A DNA stretch of 42,161 nt from JBCDGZ01 sp038750655. Its GTDB lineage: Bacteria > Bacteroidota > Bacteroidia > Chitinophagales > Saprospiraceae. The notes under the pieces were generated by a model. The model made no database searches, was not told the origin of the DNA, and was given only the letters and a program-made list of their open reading frames with translations. The stretch's first letter is position 1; the number at the start of each line of letters is the position of its first letter. The stretch is taken from NCBI GenBank assembly GCA_038750655.1, contig JBCDGZ010000061.1, positions 1-42,161 on the forward strand. Direction: 5' to 3'. Of this stretch, positions 7,230-15,572 are shown one piece after another. Position numbers and translations under genes: made by a program.

Positions 7230-10200
7230 CTAAATATCATAAATTTCCCTATCCAAACAAAGGGTAATATTTCGAGGAGCATATAAATCAAATTTATGCT
7301 GTGGTACGATTTGATCAATGGCAATAACATTAAAGCCGGATTCCTGCCAAAGTGTTTGGTTGCGCACATTAAACGGTAGGATTTCCCTTTGATCCGTAAA
7401 ATTGGGGAGGTAGACGTTTTTTTCCTCTGGGCTAATAATTTCTGTGAGGCAATTATTGTAAGAAGGGCAAACGATGCGGGGGGAGGATAAATTTTCGCGG
7501 TATTCCATCGCTGGGTTGGGATTTCTGATCACCATGAGGCTTTCTTCTTCTTGTAACCAGCTGGCAATCTCGGCCAGCATCCGATTCCGCTCTTGCGTAT
7601 ATTCCATCAGAGCGCTATTGGTAGTCAGTGGTTCTAGCTCGGCAATGCATACGGTATGATCACCCAATAAGCTGATGAACTGATCGAGGTGGGGAAAGGG
7701 CTGATAGCTGTCGTTGACGGGTACATCAGTTCCTACGATGATTAGCCTCTCTACGCTTAAAAATTCTCGAAGCTGGGCCTTCGCTCGTTCTTCAAATTCT
7801 TCTTCTGCACTGCGGAAGAAGAGATTGGTTTTTTTGAGTTGATCGACAATCGCTTCGAAACCGTCTTTACCAATTAGGGCAAAGTCTTGCTCTACAAGAA
7901 TATTATGAGGGGTGATTTTCAGCCAGGGCTGCACCACATCCTGGGTATCCAGATGCACATAGCCCGTGCCCGCTAGCATCTGCGCCAGGTCGATATTTTC
8001 ATCTGATTGCAGAGGAGCGCTGGTGGGCAGTAGGTTGATGCCATCATAAAGGCCGTTTTTTCTGACAAAAAAAGCATCTCGTATCCAGTGGTGATTCTCG
8101 TCATCAGAGCGCTTGGTGATCGGACTGGGAATGATATAGCAGCGTTCTTTGTGGTCCAGCGGCATGGGCGATTGATCGTTTGTAGAACGGACGCGGTAGC
8201 TGACTTCCCATTCCCTCAGTTGGTCCGCCAGCTCTTCGACCGAGTCGGCCCAGAGGACAAGTTGGATGTGTGAAGGCAGCTTTTTTAGCCATTTGTTTAG
8301 TGTGAGCATGGAGCCGATCCAGTCTCCCTGGCGGCAGACCATCATCAGCTTATTGATGCGGCCGTAGGCGGAGGAGAGCACACCGAATTGTATATTCAGC
8401 TCGAAAGTAGAGCTTTGCTGCTGCTGGATATTTTGCTGTTGAATATTCTGTTCTGGTAGATCGGGGAAGGGCTCATCCGGGAGGCTTGCCTGTTGGGCGC
8501 GCGCGAGCATCTCGCGAATGGCTTCTTCCAGCTGCTGAGGCTCGGGGAAGAGGCGGCGGGAGTAGAGCCAGTTTTTGCGGCTGCCGATATTGAGCAGGCC
8601 GGAGTTGGGGCTATTGTAACCAGCACTAGGATTGACTTTGATTTGGCCTAAGGCTTCTTCGTGCGACATCACCCATCGTATATATTGGTTAGATTTGGCT
8701 TGGTCGATGCCGTCGAGTAGAAGGAAGAGGCGGGTTTCGGTGGCAATGAGCCAGGTTTGTTGTTTGCGGGTGGAGAAGAGCAGCAGATGATCCAAAACGG
8801 CTTCACTGCTGGATTGGAGTTGGGCTTTTCGTTGAAAGAGTGCTTCGATGGTTTCCCAGTCTTTGCATTGGTAGGCCGCCTCGGCTTTGGAGGAGTAGCC
8901 GCTGTGGGTGGCAACCAATTCAATGGCAAAGGCGGCGGCTTTCTCAACTGCATTGGATTCGATGGAGTCCTGTAGCTCAAACATCATAGGGAGCGGTGGG
9001 AAGACACCGTGTACGACAAAGCGCTTATTTTGGGGAACGTCTTCGCTCAATTTAACTATAATATCATAAGCCGTAAAGTCAATCTCAATCAATGATTCAT
9101 TGAGCACCGATTGCAACTGCTCCCGTACGGAGGGGTTTTCTCGCTGATGCTTGAGCCCAGCGAAGACTTGGCCAAAGTGAACATTTGAATTGCGATAGAG
9201 TATTGATTGATCAATATTTTCATCTTCTAGCATTCTGGCTAGCCAGGTATTGTCTTTATTGATAGTCCGAGCATGACGAATCAATTCTACATCTACAGAA
9301 GTGACAGTGGTAGCACCTTTTCCATTATCGTCATTAAAGGTAATGCTATTGATGAGCGTACCTACAACGATACTATCCACTTGCACTCCTTCTTTTGAGG
9401 CTCCCGAACTTTGAAATCCTTGCCCAATGAGTAAGACCATTTCTGCTTTATAGCGACGTGCTTCTTCTAGTGTCCTTCCCGTCGTATCATTATCATCATC
9501 TCCAAAACCAGCTAGAATAGCAATGGGCACTTTCTTTTGTGTGCGACGAATGTAACCGAAGATAGAGTGGACATCAGTATCCGGATAGCGGTAAAGATTT
9601 GTTTCCTCTAGATAGGTCGTCAGCATTTCTGCTTCTCTTCGATGAGGAGCAATGATGAGTGCTTTTACCTCAATTTGTTCCTCCTCTTCAATTGGGGCAT
9701 CAGGCGTACTACTCTGCCCCGTAGCCATCGCTTCCTTAAGTTCAGCGATCAGATCAAGAACTCCATTCCGGATTCTACTGTAAGAAGCTAGATATGCTGT
9801 TTCTGTGATCACTCCATCGGCTCTGCGCTTTTCCAGCGAATTGAGTCGGGCGTATTGCAGCAGCAATTGGGTGTTGATGGAACTGTAGGTTTTAATCGTG
9901 TAGGCATCAATCAACAACTTTACAGCAGCCATTAGATCACCCTGAGTGATAAGTGCTTCGGCCTCTTGAATGGTCACCTCCAAGGGAATGTGCTTGATTA
10001 AACGCAGCAAATCTTCCAGGGCTACATCCTCTCCACTTTTCACACAAGCCAAATATTGAACGCCTCTCTTCTCAGCTTGAAGGATATATTCCTTATCAAA
10101 ACGATGACCATTTTCCTGCGTTTTGCACTCGCTGCACGGACAAGGAATACGTTCTTTAACTACGATTCCTGGATAAGTTTCGTGAATCTGCTCAAGGGCT

Positions 10201-12224
10201 CGGCGAATTCGATATAAGATAGTCAAAGGTCGGTTTCCCTGGGCATAAATATTTAGGCTGTTCCGGTAAGGATCTCGCACAACAATAGCATTGGTATCGC
10301 CATTGTCTAGCTGAAAAGATACGCGATTTCGACGCAGGTTATCATCTTGAATATAGGCCTTCAGCTTTTCTAAGAGTCTGGGAAAAACATTTGGAAAACG
10401 GAGTGTATAATTGAACTCATAGCGAACCGCTTCCTCCTCTCTAATCAATGGCCCTGCTGCTCTTGGGAGCAGCATAGGAACGATATAGTTTTCCTCCTCT
10501 CGACTAAAGCACAGCCCAATCCGTTGCATAGCCGTTAGCAACAAATCGAATTGCGACTCTCCATAATTCCAGCCCAAAGGGCGACCCAATTGGCCGACAG
10601 AAAAACGACCAGAAGATTGTACAGAGGATAAATTCAAAATGCGATGGATGGCCTTGGTCAACCAGCTGTGCTGTAAAAAAACAACTGGTCTCAACACTGG
10701 GTCATTTGCATAATGCATGATCAGCCCTAACTGACGAAGGTCTTGGAGCAGCTGACGAATTTCGCCGTCACTTTCAATACCGTAACGTGTACAAAGGCTA
10801 ATAAACTCTTCAAAAGACAGCAGCTGATTTTCTGACTGCTCGCTGTTCAGTCCCTGCCGAAATTCAAGCCAGGTTGTCGGAATTTCTTTTCGCAATAAAG
10901 CCAAGCGACTGAGCTGCGTACGCAGCGCCTCATTCAACTCCTGCACCCCCTGGCCTCCGGCTGGGTTGACCCGAATACAATCCACCACATTCGCATACTG
11001 CTGCTGAATCAATTGCTGATCCACCACCACCGCCTCCTGTTCCTCAAATTCATTCAACAAAATCAGCACCGGTGAATAGTTGCTCCAGCTCGACACCTGA
11101 GCCACCCAAGACAAAATCTCCCGAGGAGTGTGGCGATTACTAAATACCAATAAATACAAGGTATTGGCCGTGTAAAACAATTGATCAGTTCCGTACTGGG
11201 TCTCCTGATTGCCAAGGTCCCAGATGTGCGTATTGATATGGACCATATCCCCTCGCAGTGGCACCGGTATTTGAAAATGATTGATCTCAATAGTAGACTC
11301 TGAAGCATCGCGTGGTGAAAAAGGATTGCCCAGAATCTGTCGAGCCAGTGTCGTCTTCCCACCTCCATCCGGGCCTACCAACATAATCTTGGCTTCCTCC
11401 CAATAGCCTCTCTCCGTGGTACTCCATTGGGCCTTTTTCCTATCCTGTTTGATCTTCGTTCGGACCAGCTCCCGCAGATTTTCATTGACATAAAGCGTCG
11501 ATCCCGCCACCTCAATCACCTCCTGGCTGCCTTCTTCTACCTCTTCCTCTACGACCTGCAATCCCGCCATCAGCCGCTGCGCCCGAATCGAATTGCCTCT
11601 TAGCTCTGCCCCCAAGGCTCTAGAGTAATTGATCAACTCGGGCAGCTGCGCCAGCGGCACGTCCAGCGTTTCTACTAAGTCGCTGACGCGCCCCAGCTCC
11701 TCTCGCGCCTGCGCATCGGAAAGCTGGTTGAGGGTGCCGACGATCTCCTGCGCTGCCAGCTCTGGATCGAGGTAGGCGATGGCGGTGACACGCTGACTCT
11801 TAGCGAGGGTCGCTTCGTAGTTTTTGGTAAAGGTGGCTTTGGAGTAGGCGATCAAAAAATGAGCGAGCTGCCGAAGGCGCTGCGGACCGTAGTCTGGATG
11901 TGCGCTAAGGTTGGCCAGCAAATAGTCGCGGACTGATTTATCCATTTCGAACAGCTCGGGGCGGACTTCCTCGCAGAGCGGAGACAGCAGAATATCCGAT
12001 ACCGCCTCGTAGGGGATGGACTGCTTGATCATCGGCTGGAAGTTGATCCAGATTTGGTAGAGCAGGTCGGCCGTCAAAGCGATGGGGAAAGCGGCGTGGC
12101 AGGCCAGTACGAAGTGGGCCTCATTGCGGTAGAGCTTTTGGAAACGCTGGTAAAACCACCGCACCCGCTCGTCGACCTGAGCTGCATTTTTTTCTAAATC
12201 GCTATGTACTTTGAAGGTGTTCAT
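7230..12224 (-). CDS. VMAP-like ROCO GTPase multidomain protein (ROC-COR-EAD11-PNP-PH-pentein)
   Basis: This 1664-residue protein closes the conflict-system operon. Regions: 1-225 all-helical, like the N-terminus of proteins encoded beside MoxR/vWA pairs (ACHAAFPIALTADLLYQIW, 41-59). 276-445 ROC GTPase: P-loop GPDGGGKTT 284-292, WDLGNQE 335-341, altered G4 NEFE 391-394. About 450-745 COR domain: SWLTKAIHRIL 520-530, cysteine cluster PCPCSEC 694-700. 748-832 EAD11-like. 852-1105 purine-nucleoside-phosphorylase-like fold: ILAGFG 903-908, LLIGQGF 931-937, AAAFAIELV 1096-1104; key acidic and glycine-loop residues are missing. About 1150-1245 PH-like strands. 1275-1664 pentein/agmatine-deiminase-like: WIRD 1380-1383, HLDQF 1512-1516, Cys1656. 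The start overlaps the vWA stop (ATGA). It is likely the sensor/scaffold and possibly an effector. The ROCO call is firm; PNP, PH and pentein assignments are by motif alignment from memory. Confidence 0.8.
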   Translation of the reverse strand: MNTFKVHSDLEKNAAQVDERVRWFYQRFQKLYRNEAHFVLACHAAFPIALTADLLYQIWINFQPMIKQSIPYEAVSDILLSPLCEEVRPELFEMDKSVRDYLLANLSAHPDYGPQRLRQLAHFLIAYSKATFTKNYEATLAKSQRVTAIAYLDPELAAQEIVGTLNQLSDAQAREELGRVSDLVETLDVPLAQLPELINYSRALGAELRGNSIRAQRLMAGLQVVEEEVEEGSQEVIEVAGSTLYVNENLRELVRTKIKQDRKKAQWSTTERGYWEEAKIMLVGPDGGGKTTLARQILGNPFSPRDASESTIEINHFQIPVPLRGDMVHINTHIWDLGNQETQYGTDQLFYTANTLYLLVFSNRHTPREILSWVAQVSSWSNYSPVLILLNEFEEQEAVVVDQQLIQQQYANVVDCIRVNPAGGQGVQELNEALRTQLSRLALLRKEIPTTWLEFRQGLNSEQSENQLLSFEEFISLCTRYGIESDGEIRQLLQDLRQLGLIMHYANDPVLRPVVFLQHSWLTKAIHRILNLSSVQSSGRFSVGQLGRPLGWNYGESQFDLLLTAMQRIGLCFSREEENYIVPMLLPRAAGPLIREEEAVRYEFNYTLRFPNVFPRLLEKLKAYIQDDNLRRNRVSFQLDNGDTNAIVVRDPYRNSLNIYAQGNRPLTILYRIRRALEQIHETYPGIVVKERIPCPCSECKTQENGHRFDKEYILQAEKRGVQYLACVKSGEDVALEDLLRLIKHIPLEVTIQEAEALITQGDLMAAVKLLIDAYTIKTYSSINTQLLLQYARLNSLEKRRADGVITETAYLASYSRIRNGVLDLIAELKEAMATGQSSTPDAPIEEEEQIEVKALIIAPHRREAEMLTTYLEETNLYRYPDTDVHSIFGYIRRTQKKVPIAILAGFGDDDNDTTGRTLEEARRYKAEMVLLIGQGFQSSGASKEGVQVDSIVVGTLINSITFNDDNGKGATTVTSVDVELIRHARTINKDNTWLARMLEDENIDQSILYRNSNVHFGQVFAGLKHQRENPSVREQLQSVLNESLIEIDFTAYDIIVKLSEDVPQNKRFVVHGVFPPLPMMFELQDSIESNAVEKAAAFAIELVATHSGYSSKAEAAYQCKDWETIEALFQRKAQLQSSSEAVLDHLLLFSTRKQQTWLIATETRLFLLLDGIDQAKSNQYIRWVMSHEEALGQIKVNPSAGYNSPNSGLLNIGSRKNWLYSRRLFPEPQQLEEAIREMLARAQQASLPDEPFPDLPEQNIQQQNIQQQQSSTFELNIQFGVLSSAYGRINKLMMVCRQGDWIGSMLTLNKWLKKLPSHIQLVLWADSVEELADQLREWEVSYRVRSTNDQSPMPLDHKERCYIIPSPITKRSDDENHHWIRDAFFVRKNGLYDGINLLPTSAPLQSDENIDLAQMLAGTGYVHLDTQDVVQPWLKITPHNILVEQDFALIGKDGFEAIVDQLKKTNLFFRSAEEEFEERAKAQLREFLSVERLIIVGTDVPVNDSYQPFPHLDQFISLLGDHTVCIAELEPLTTNSALMEYTQERNRMLAEIASWLQEEESLMVIRNPNPAMEYRENLSSPRIVCPSYNNCLTEIISPEEKNVYLPNFTDQREILPFNVRNQTLWQESGFNVIAIDQIVPQHKFDLYAPRNITLCLDREIYDI

Positions 12225-13405
12225 AGCTGACCTTGTAATTTCTTGATGGCTTTTTTGACTTCGGCCTCATCGGCGGCGAACATGTCGACGTAGCGACTGA
12301 GGACACTGGCGGAGGTCCGCCGCCAGCGGCGGCGCGGCATTGGATTGATCCAAACGATACGCTCAAAGGACTTACTGATCTTTGTTAAAAAATCAATGGA
12401 TGCATCAATACGATCACTATCTGCATTTCCCCGCGCTGCCCCCGCATCGCTGATGATGAGCAGGGCATCGTCGTGTCCGGCGCTGTGCGAAAGCAAGGCA
12501 CTGATCGGATGTCGCTGTAGCCCACGGGCATCTTTGAAAAGGTATTTTCCAGCGGGAACATTATGGAAAAAATACTGCTCGACATTTCGCCGGGCATTGG
12601 CTCGCCGGGCCGTTTCCGCAATGCGGCTGGCCAGCGCCTGAAAAGCCACCATTGATCCACCTTGATCGATGAGAATACTCAGCCGATGTTTAGGGCGTGT
12701 TTTTCTGTAGATGGGAGAGAGAAAAAAACCAGAGCGATAGACATGGCGGATGGTGGCATCGATGTCGATTTCCTGTCGTGCGGAAATGCCCTCGGGTAGC
12801 CGAAGGTAACGCCACATGGAGAGGAGGCTGCGCTGGGTGACGGGAAGATAATCCCTACGCAGTCCGAACTGTCGCTGGGCCGCCGCTTCGATCTGTCCGG
12901 CTTTGCGCTGAAAGTCAGAAGTGGCAATGCGCATGCTGGCTACCTCATCGTAGAGCGATTCTCCAAACGGTTCTTGAGAAAAGGGCGGTGCGTCTTTTTC
13001 TGCTTGTGGATCATCTAGACCATCTTTTTCCTCCCTTGGTGTTGCTTCTGGCTCTGGAGGAGAAGATTCGGGTGTTCGACTCTCCTCCGACTCTTCGTCG
13101 CCTTCGGTCCTTGGCGTTGAAGCAGGAGAGGTATCGGCCGCCTCTTGAAGCTTGATCAACAGGTCATCGGGGAGGGGAGCGAAGACGACGCGAAAGTGAT
13201 GATCAAAATCAGCTTCGTCGACCAGCGATTTGAGCCAGAGGCGTTTGCAGAGTTGTAGGAGGTTGGCTTTATTCTCCAAGGGGAAGCCTAGCCGCAGGGC
13301 CTTTAGCAGCAATTGATAATCGTCGATGCCCAGAGGGAAGCCGGCTCTTCGCAAGTTGCTGAAGAAAACATAGACAAAGGAGTTGGAGCCAGCGTATAAT
13401 TCCAT
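12221..13405 (-). CDS. vWA-domain protein of MoxR-vWA-VMAP conflict system (SAV_2336-like N-terminus)
   Basis: A 394-residue protein. Residues 1-75 form the helical module seen in SAV_2336-N-terminal-related proteins (LRRAGFPLGIDDYQLLLKAL). Residues 90-150 are a disordered Glu/Pro/Ser linker. Residues 240-380 are a vWA fold. The MIDAS loop reads DQGGS (247-251) instead of DxSxS, so one metal-coordinating serine is a glycine; the ISDAGAARG strand (318-326) keeps the acidic residue. In ternary conflict systems the vWA protein is the adaptor between the MoxR ATPase and the VMAP protein (family knowledge). Both ends overlap neighbours: the start shares one base with the MoxR stop (TAATG) and the stop overlaps the ROCO start by four bases, implying coupled translation in fixed stoichiometry. 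Confidence 0.87.
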   Translation of the reverse strand: MELYAGSNSFVYVFFSNLRRAGFPLGIDDYQLLLKALRLGFPLENKANLLQLCKRLWLKSLVDEADFDHHFRVVFAPLPDDLLIKLQEAADTSPASTPRTEGDEESEESRTPESSPPEPEATPREEKDGLDDPQAEKDAPPFSQEPFGESLYDEVASMRIATSDFQRKAGQIEAAAQRQFGLRRDYLPVTQRSLLSMWRYLRLPEGISARQEIDIDATIRHVYRSGFFLSPIYRKTRPKHRLSILIDQGGSMVAFQALASRIAETARRANARRNVEQYFFHNVPAGKYLFKDARGLQRHPISALLSHSAGHDDALLIISDAGAARGNADSDRIDASIDFLTKISKSFERIVWINPMPRRRWRRTSASVLSRYVDMFAADEAEVKKAIKKLQGQL

Positions 13406-14391
13406 TAGGATTTCAAGTGAGCGTTGAGAAAACGTTGATCATCTTTGTTCTTGAATAGAATGGTCGAGTAGGGCAGTTCGCCTTTCAGAAGATCGAGTAT
13501 ATCTTGCTCTTCGTGTCGCAGTAGAATTTCGCACCAATCGATCAATTCGCTGGTACTGATTTTTTTCTCCCGCTCATCCTTTTGAGCATTCATCTCATTG
13601 CGGATTTTGACAAAGTCTTCCACCACTTTTTTGATGATGGGTTGTTTCTGGTTCCGCTCTTTGAAATGTGCGCTGACAATTTTGATCAACTCCGATTCTG
13701 TAGGGAAACTGATGTGGTAAAAAAGACAGCGGCGGAGGAAAGCCAAGGGCAATTCTTTTTCGTCATTACTAGTGATAAAGACGATGGGTTTGTGCTGAAA
13801 ATTAGCGGCCTGCTCTCGCAAGCTAGGGTCTTGAATTTCTTCGATGGTGTACCGCAGCTCGTCCAATTCGCGGAGAAGATCATTGGGGAAGTTAGCGTCG
13901 GCTTTATCAATTTCATCGATGAGTACCACGACACTTTTATTGAGCTGATTGGTTTGTTCGAAGGCTTGGCCGAGCGGTCCTTTTTTGACGTAGTCGAACT
14001 CCGATTTTAAGGGAGCAGTAGGATCAAATTGTCGCAACTGTGTATGTTGCAGGCGCTCCACATAATCGTAGCGATAGAGGCCGTCGCGGGCATTACTGCT
14101 CGACTTGACGTGCCATTCGAAAAGGACATCGCCGAGGTGGAGTTCGCCGTTGGTCAATTGCTTTTTGAAGAGTTCGAAGGCAACGGCAGTGGCCAGCTTG
14201 GTTTTACCACAGCCGGGTTCCCCTTTGATCAGCAAGGGCTTGCCGAGCATAATGGATAAGTTGACCGCTTCCATAAGCTGCTTGTCGGGCAGATAGGGAA
14301 GGAGGTGTCGGCCATCGGGCAGCGTCACTTGTTCTTTGAGGGCAGTGCCCTTGTAATTATTAATCAATACTTTAGCCATATTTTTTTGCAT
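13405..14391 (-). CDS. MoxR-type AAA+ ATPase of conflict system
   Basis: A 328-residue AAA+ ATPase with Walker A GEPGCGKT (57-64), Walker B VVVLIDEIDKA (154-164), sensor 1 TSND (207-210) and arginine finger in FLRRC (219-222). It has the insertion after Walker A (FEWHVKSSSNARDGLYRYDY) that marks the branch partnered with vWA and VMAP proteins. The N-terminus could start at the ATG at 14391 or the internal ATG at 14379 (MAKVLINNYKGT), which I consider equally likely; both overlap the preceding gene. Expected role: ATP-driven remodelling or gating of the sensor-effector assembly through the vWA protein. It is not closely similar to the MoxR at 3955-5037. Confidence 0.92.
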   Translation of the reverse strand: MQKNMAKVLINNYKGTALKEQVTLPDGRHLLPYLPDKQLMEAVNLSIMLGKPLLIKGEPGCGKTKLATAVAFELFKKQLTNGELHLGDVLFEWHVKSSSNARDGLYRYDYVERLQHTQLRQFDPTAPLKSEFDYVKKGPLGQAFEQTNQLNKSVVVLIDEIDKADANFPNDLLRELDELRYTIEEIQDPSLREQAANFQHKPIVFITSNDEKELPLAFLRRCLFYHISFPTESELIKIVSAHFKERNQKQPIIKKVVEDFVKIRNEMNAQKDEREKKISTSELIDWCEILLRHEEQDILDLLKGELPYSTILFKNKDDQRFLNAHLKS

Positions 14392-15560
14392 TCTATCCAG
14401 TCCAGTTGAAGCACTTTCTGGGTGATTTCGCTGATAAACGTTTCGGCGGGAATAGAGTGATCATCATCGTTGAACCCTTCGCCGAACTCAGCCATAATAT
14501 CTTGATTGGGGAATTTGATTTTTTTCAATTTCGTCTTACAACGCAGCAGCTGCTCGGCCTCCTCTTCGAGAAGGATTTCTCCAAAATTATCTAAGATCGG
14601 TCGGTAGGCAATGCCGCTGCAAGCATCGATCCAGGCACAGAAGCGCGTATCACAAATCAAAGGCAGTTGATCCTCTACCTGCATACCTTTAGGATTTTCG
14701 AAGCGAAACGTAGAAGTGAACAGTTCTTCCAGACAAAGAAAGAAAACCAACTTATTTCTCGGCTGCTGTTGGGCCACTTCTTTTTGTAGCCAATTGCAAA
14801 ATTTGAGAATGGTTTTTACCGATTCTTCGAACCGACTTTTGAAGGTAATGACGATGTCTCGTTTGTCCAGGTGTTTGAGCAGGGCATTGAAAATAGCCTC
14901 CTTTGAATTCTGATCGACGGCCAATTTTTTTCGCAGGGTATCGATGAAACCTTGCAGGCCCGCCTGCGAGCTTTTGGCTTCCAAATTAAGGAGGATGTAG
15001 AGTACGGGAGGATGATTGAAAAATTTGTTGAACCGCACCAATCGATTGTACAACCAACGCTGGCCATGCTTGGCATCGCCGCCGTGGATGACGAATAAGA
15101 AAGGCGCCGAGTAGAGGCGGTAAAGCAGGTTGAACCGCTTGGCCATTTTTTCATCAAAATCCAATTCCTCCAAAGCTCGCAGGGCCTCCTCTTTGCGCAT
15201 ACTAATCGCCAGCTGCTCCGCAATCTGACGCTCCGTTTCCTCTCTGGATTCCTCATCTTCTACATACTCCCGAAGATCATCTATCAAGTTAATCAGGCGC
15301 TTGGTAAAATCTCTTTTGGCTCGAGTCGTGGTATCATAATCATAGGCCCCCGAGTCGGCATCGTGGATAATGTCGGTCGCCTGGCTCTCGAAGAGCTTGA
15401 GGCGTTTGATGGTATTTTTAGCTTCGGGAAATTGAGCGTTCCAATACGCCTGAATATTCGTCACTATTTTCCTCAATCCCTGCATATCCTCTCTAGGAAG
15501 TCGCTGGTCGATCTGATCCAAGAAAGCACCGGAGTCGATATGTGCAGTTGATGAGGGCAT
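14364..15560 (-). CDS. iSTAND-like protein with N-terminal effector-associated domain
   Basis: 398 residues, no confident enzymatic motif. Residues 20-100 are helical and end in RDFTKRLINLIDDLREYV, resembling the last helix of EAD11-type effector-associated domains. A charged helix follows (100-140). Residues 153-300 look like a STAND-type P-loop NTPase core in which the P-loop is degenerate: FLFVIHGGDAKHGQRWLYNR (154-173) has the strand-loop-helix layout but a histidine-glycine in place of GK[ST]. A Walker-B-like strand (LVFFLCLEEL, 271-280) is present. This matches the description of inactive STAND (iSTAND) modules in bacterial conflict operons. Role inferred: non-hydrolysing signal relay or adaptor recruited through its EAD. 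Its 3' end overlaps the MoxR gene. An unrelated P-loop-like fold cannot be excluded. Confidence 0.6.
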   Translation of the reverse strand: MPSSTAHIDSGAFLDQIDQRLPREDMQGLRKIVTNIQAYWNAQFPEAKNTIKRLKLFESQATDIIHDADSGAYDYDTTTRAKRDFTKRLINLIDDLREYVEDEESREETERQIAEQLAISMRKEEALRALEELDFDEKMAKRFNLLYRLYSAPFLFVIHGGDAKHGQRWLYNRLVRFNKFFNHPPVLYILLNLEAKSSQAGLQGFIDTLRKKLAVDQNSKEAIFNALLKHLDKRDIVITFKSRFEESVKTILKFCNWLQKEVAQQQPRNKLVFFLCLEELFTSTFRFENPKGMQVEDQLPLICDTRFCAWIDACSGIAYRPILDNFGEILLEEEAEQLLRCKTKLKKIKFPNQDIMAEFGEGFNDDDHSIPAETFISEITQKVLQLDWIECKKIWLKY

Positions 15561-15572
15561 ACTAGGCAGTAC

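Noticed and set aside
7230..8402. C-terminal region of the 1664-residue protein as a TIR domain
   Set aside because: No TIR motifs; the WIRD, HLD, SYNN and terminal Cys pattern fits a pentein far better.
10500..11400. NTPase of the 1664-residue protein as STAND/NACHT
   Set aside because: WDLGNQE after the P-loop and the following SWLTKAIHRIL and cysteine-cluster region identify a Ras-like ROC-COR pair instead.
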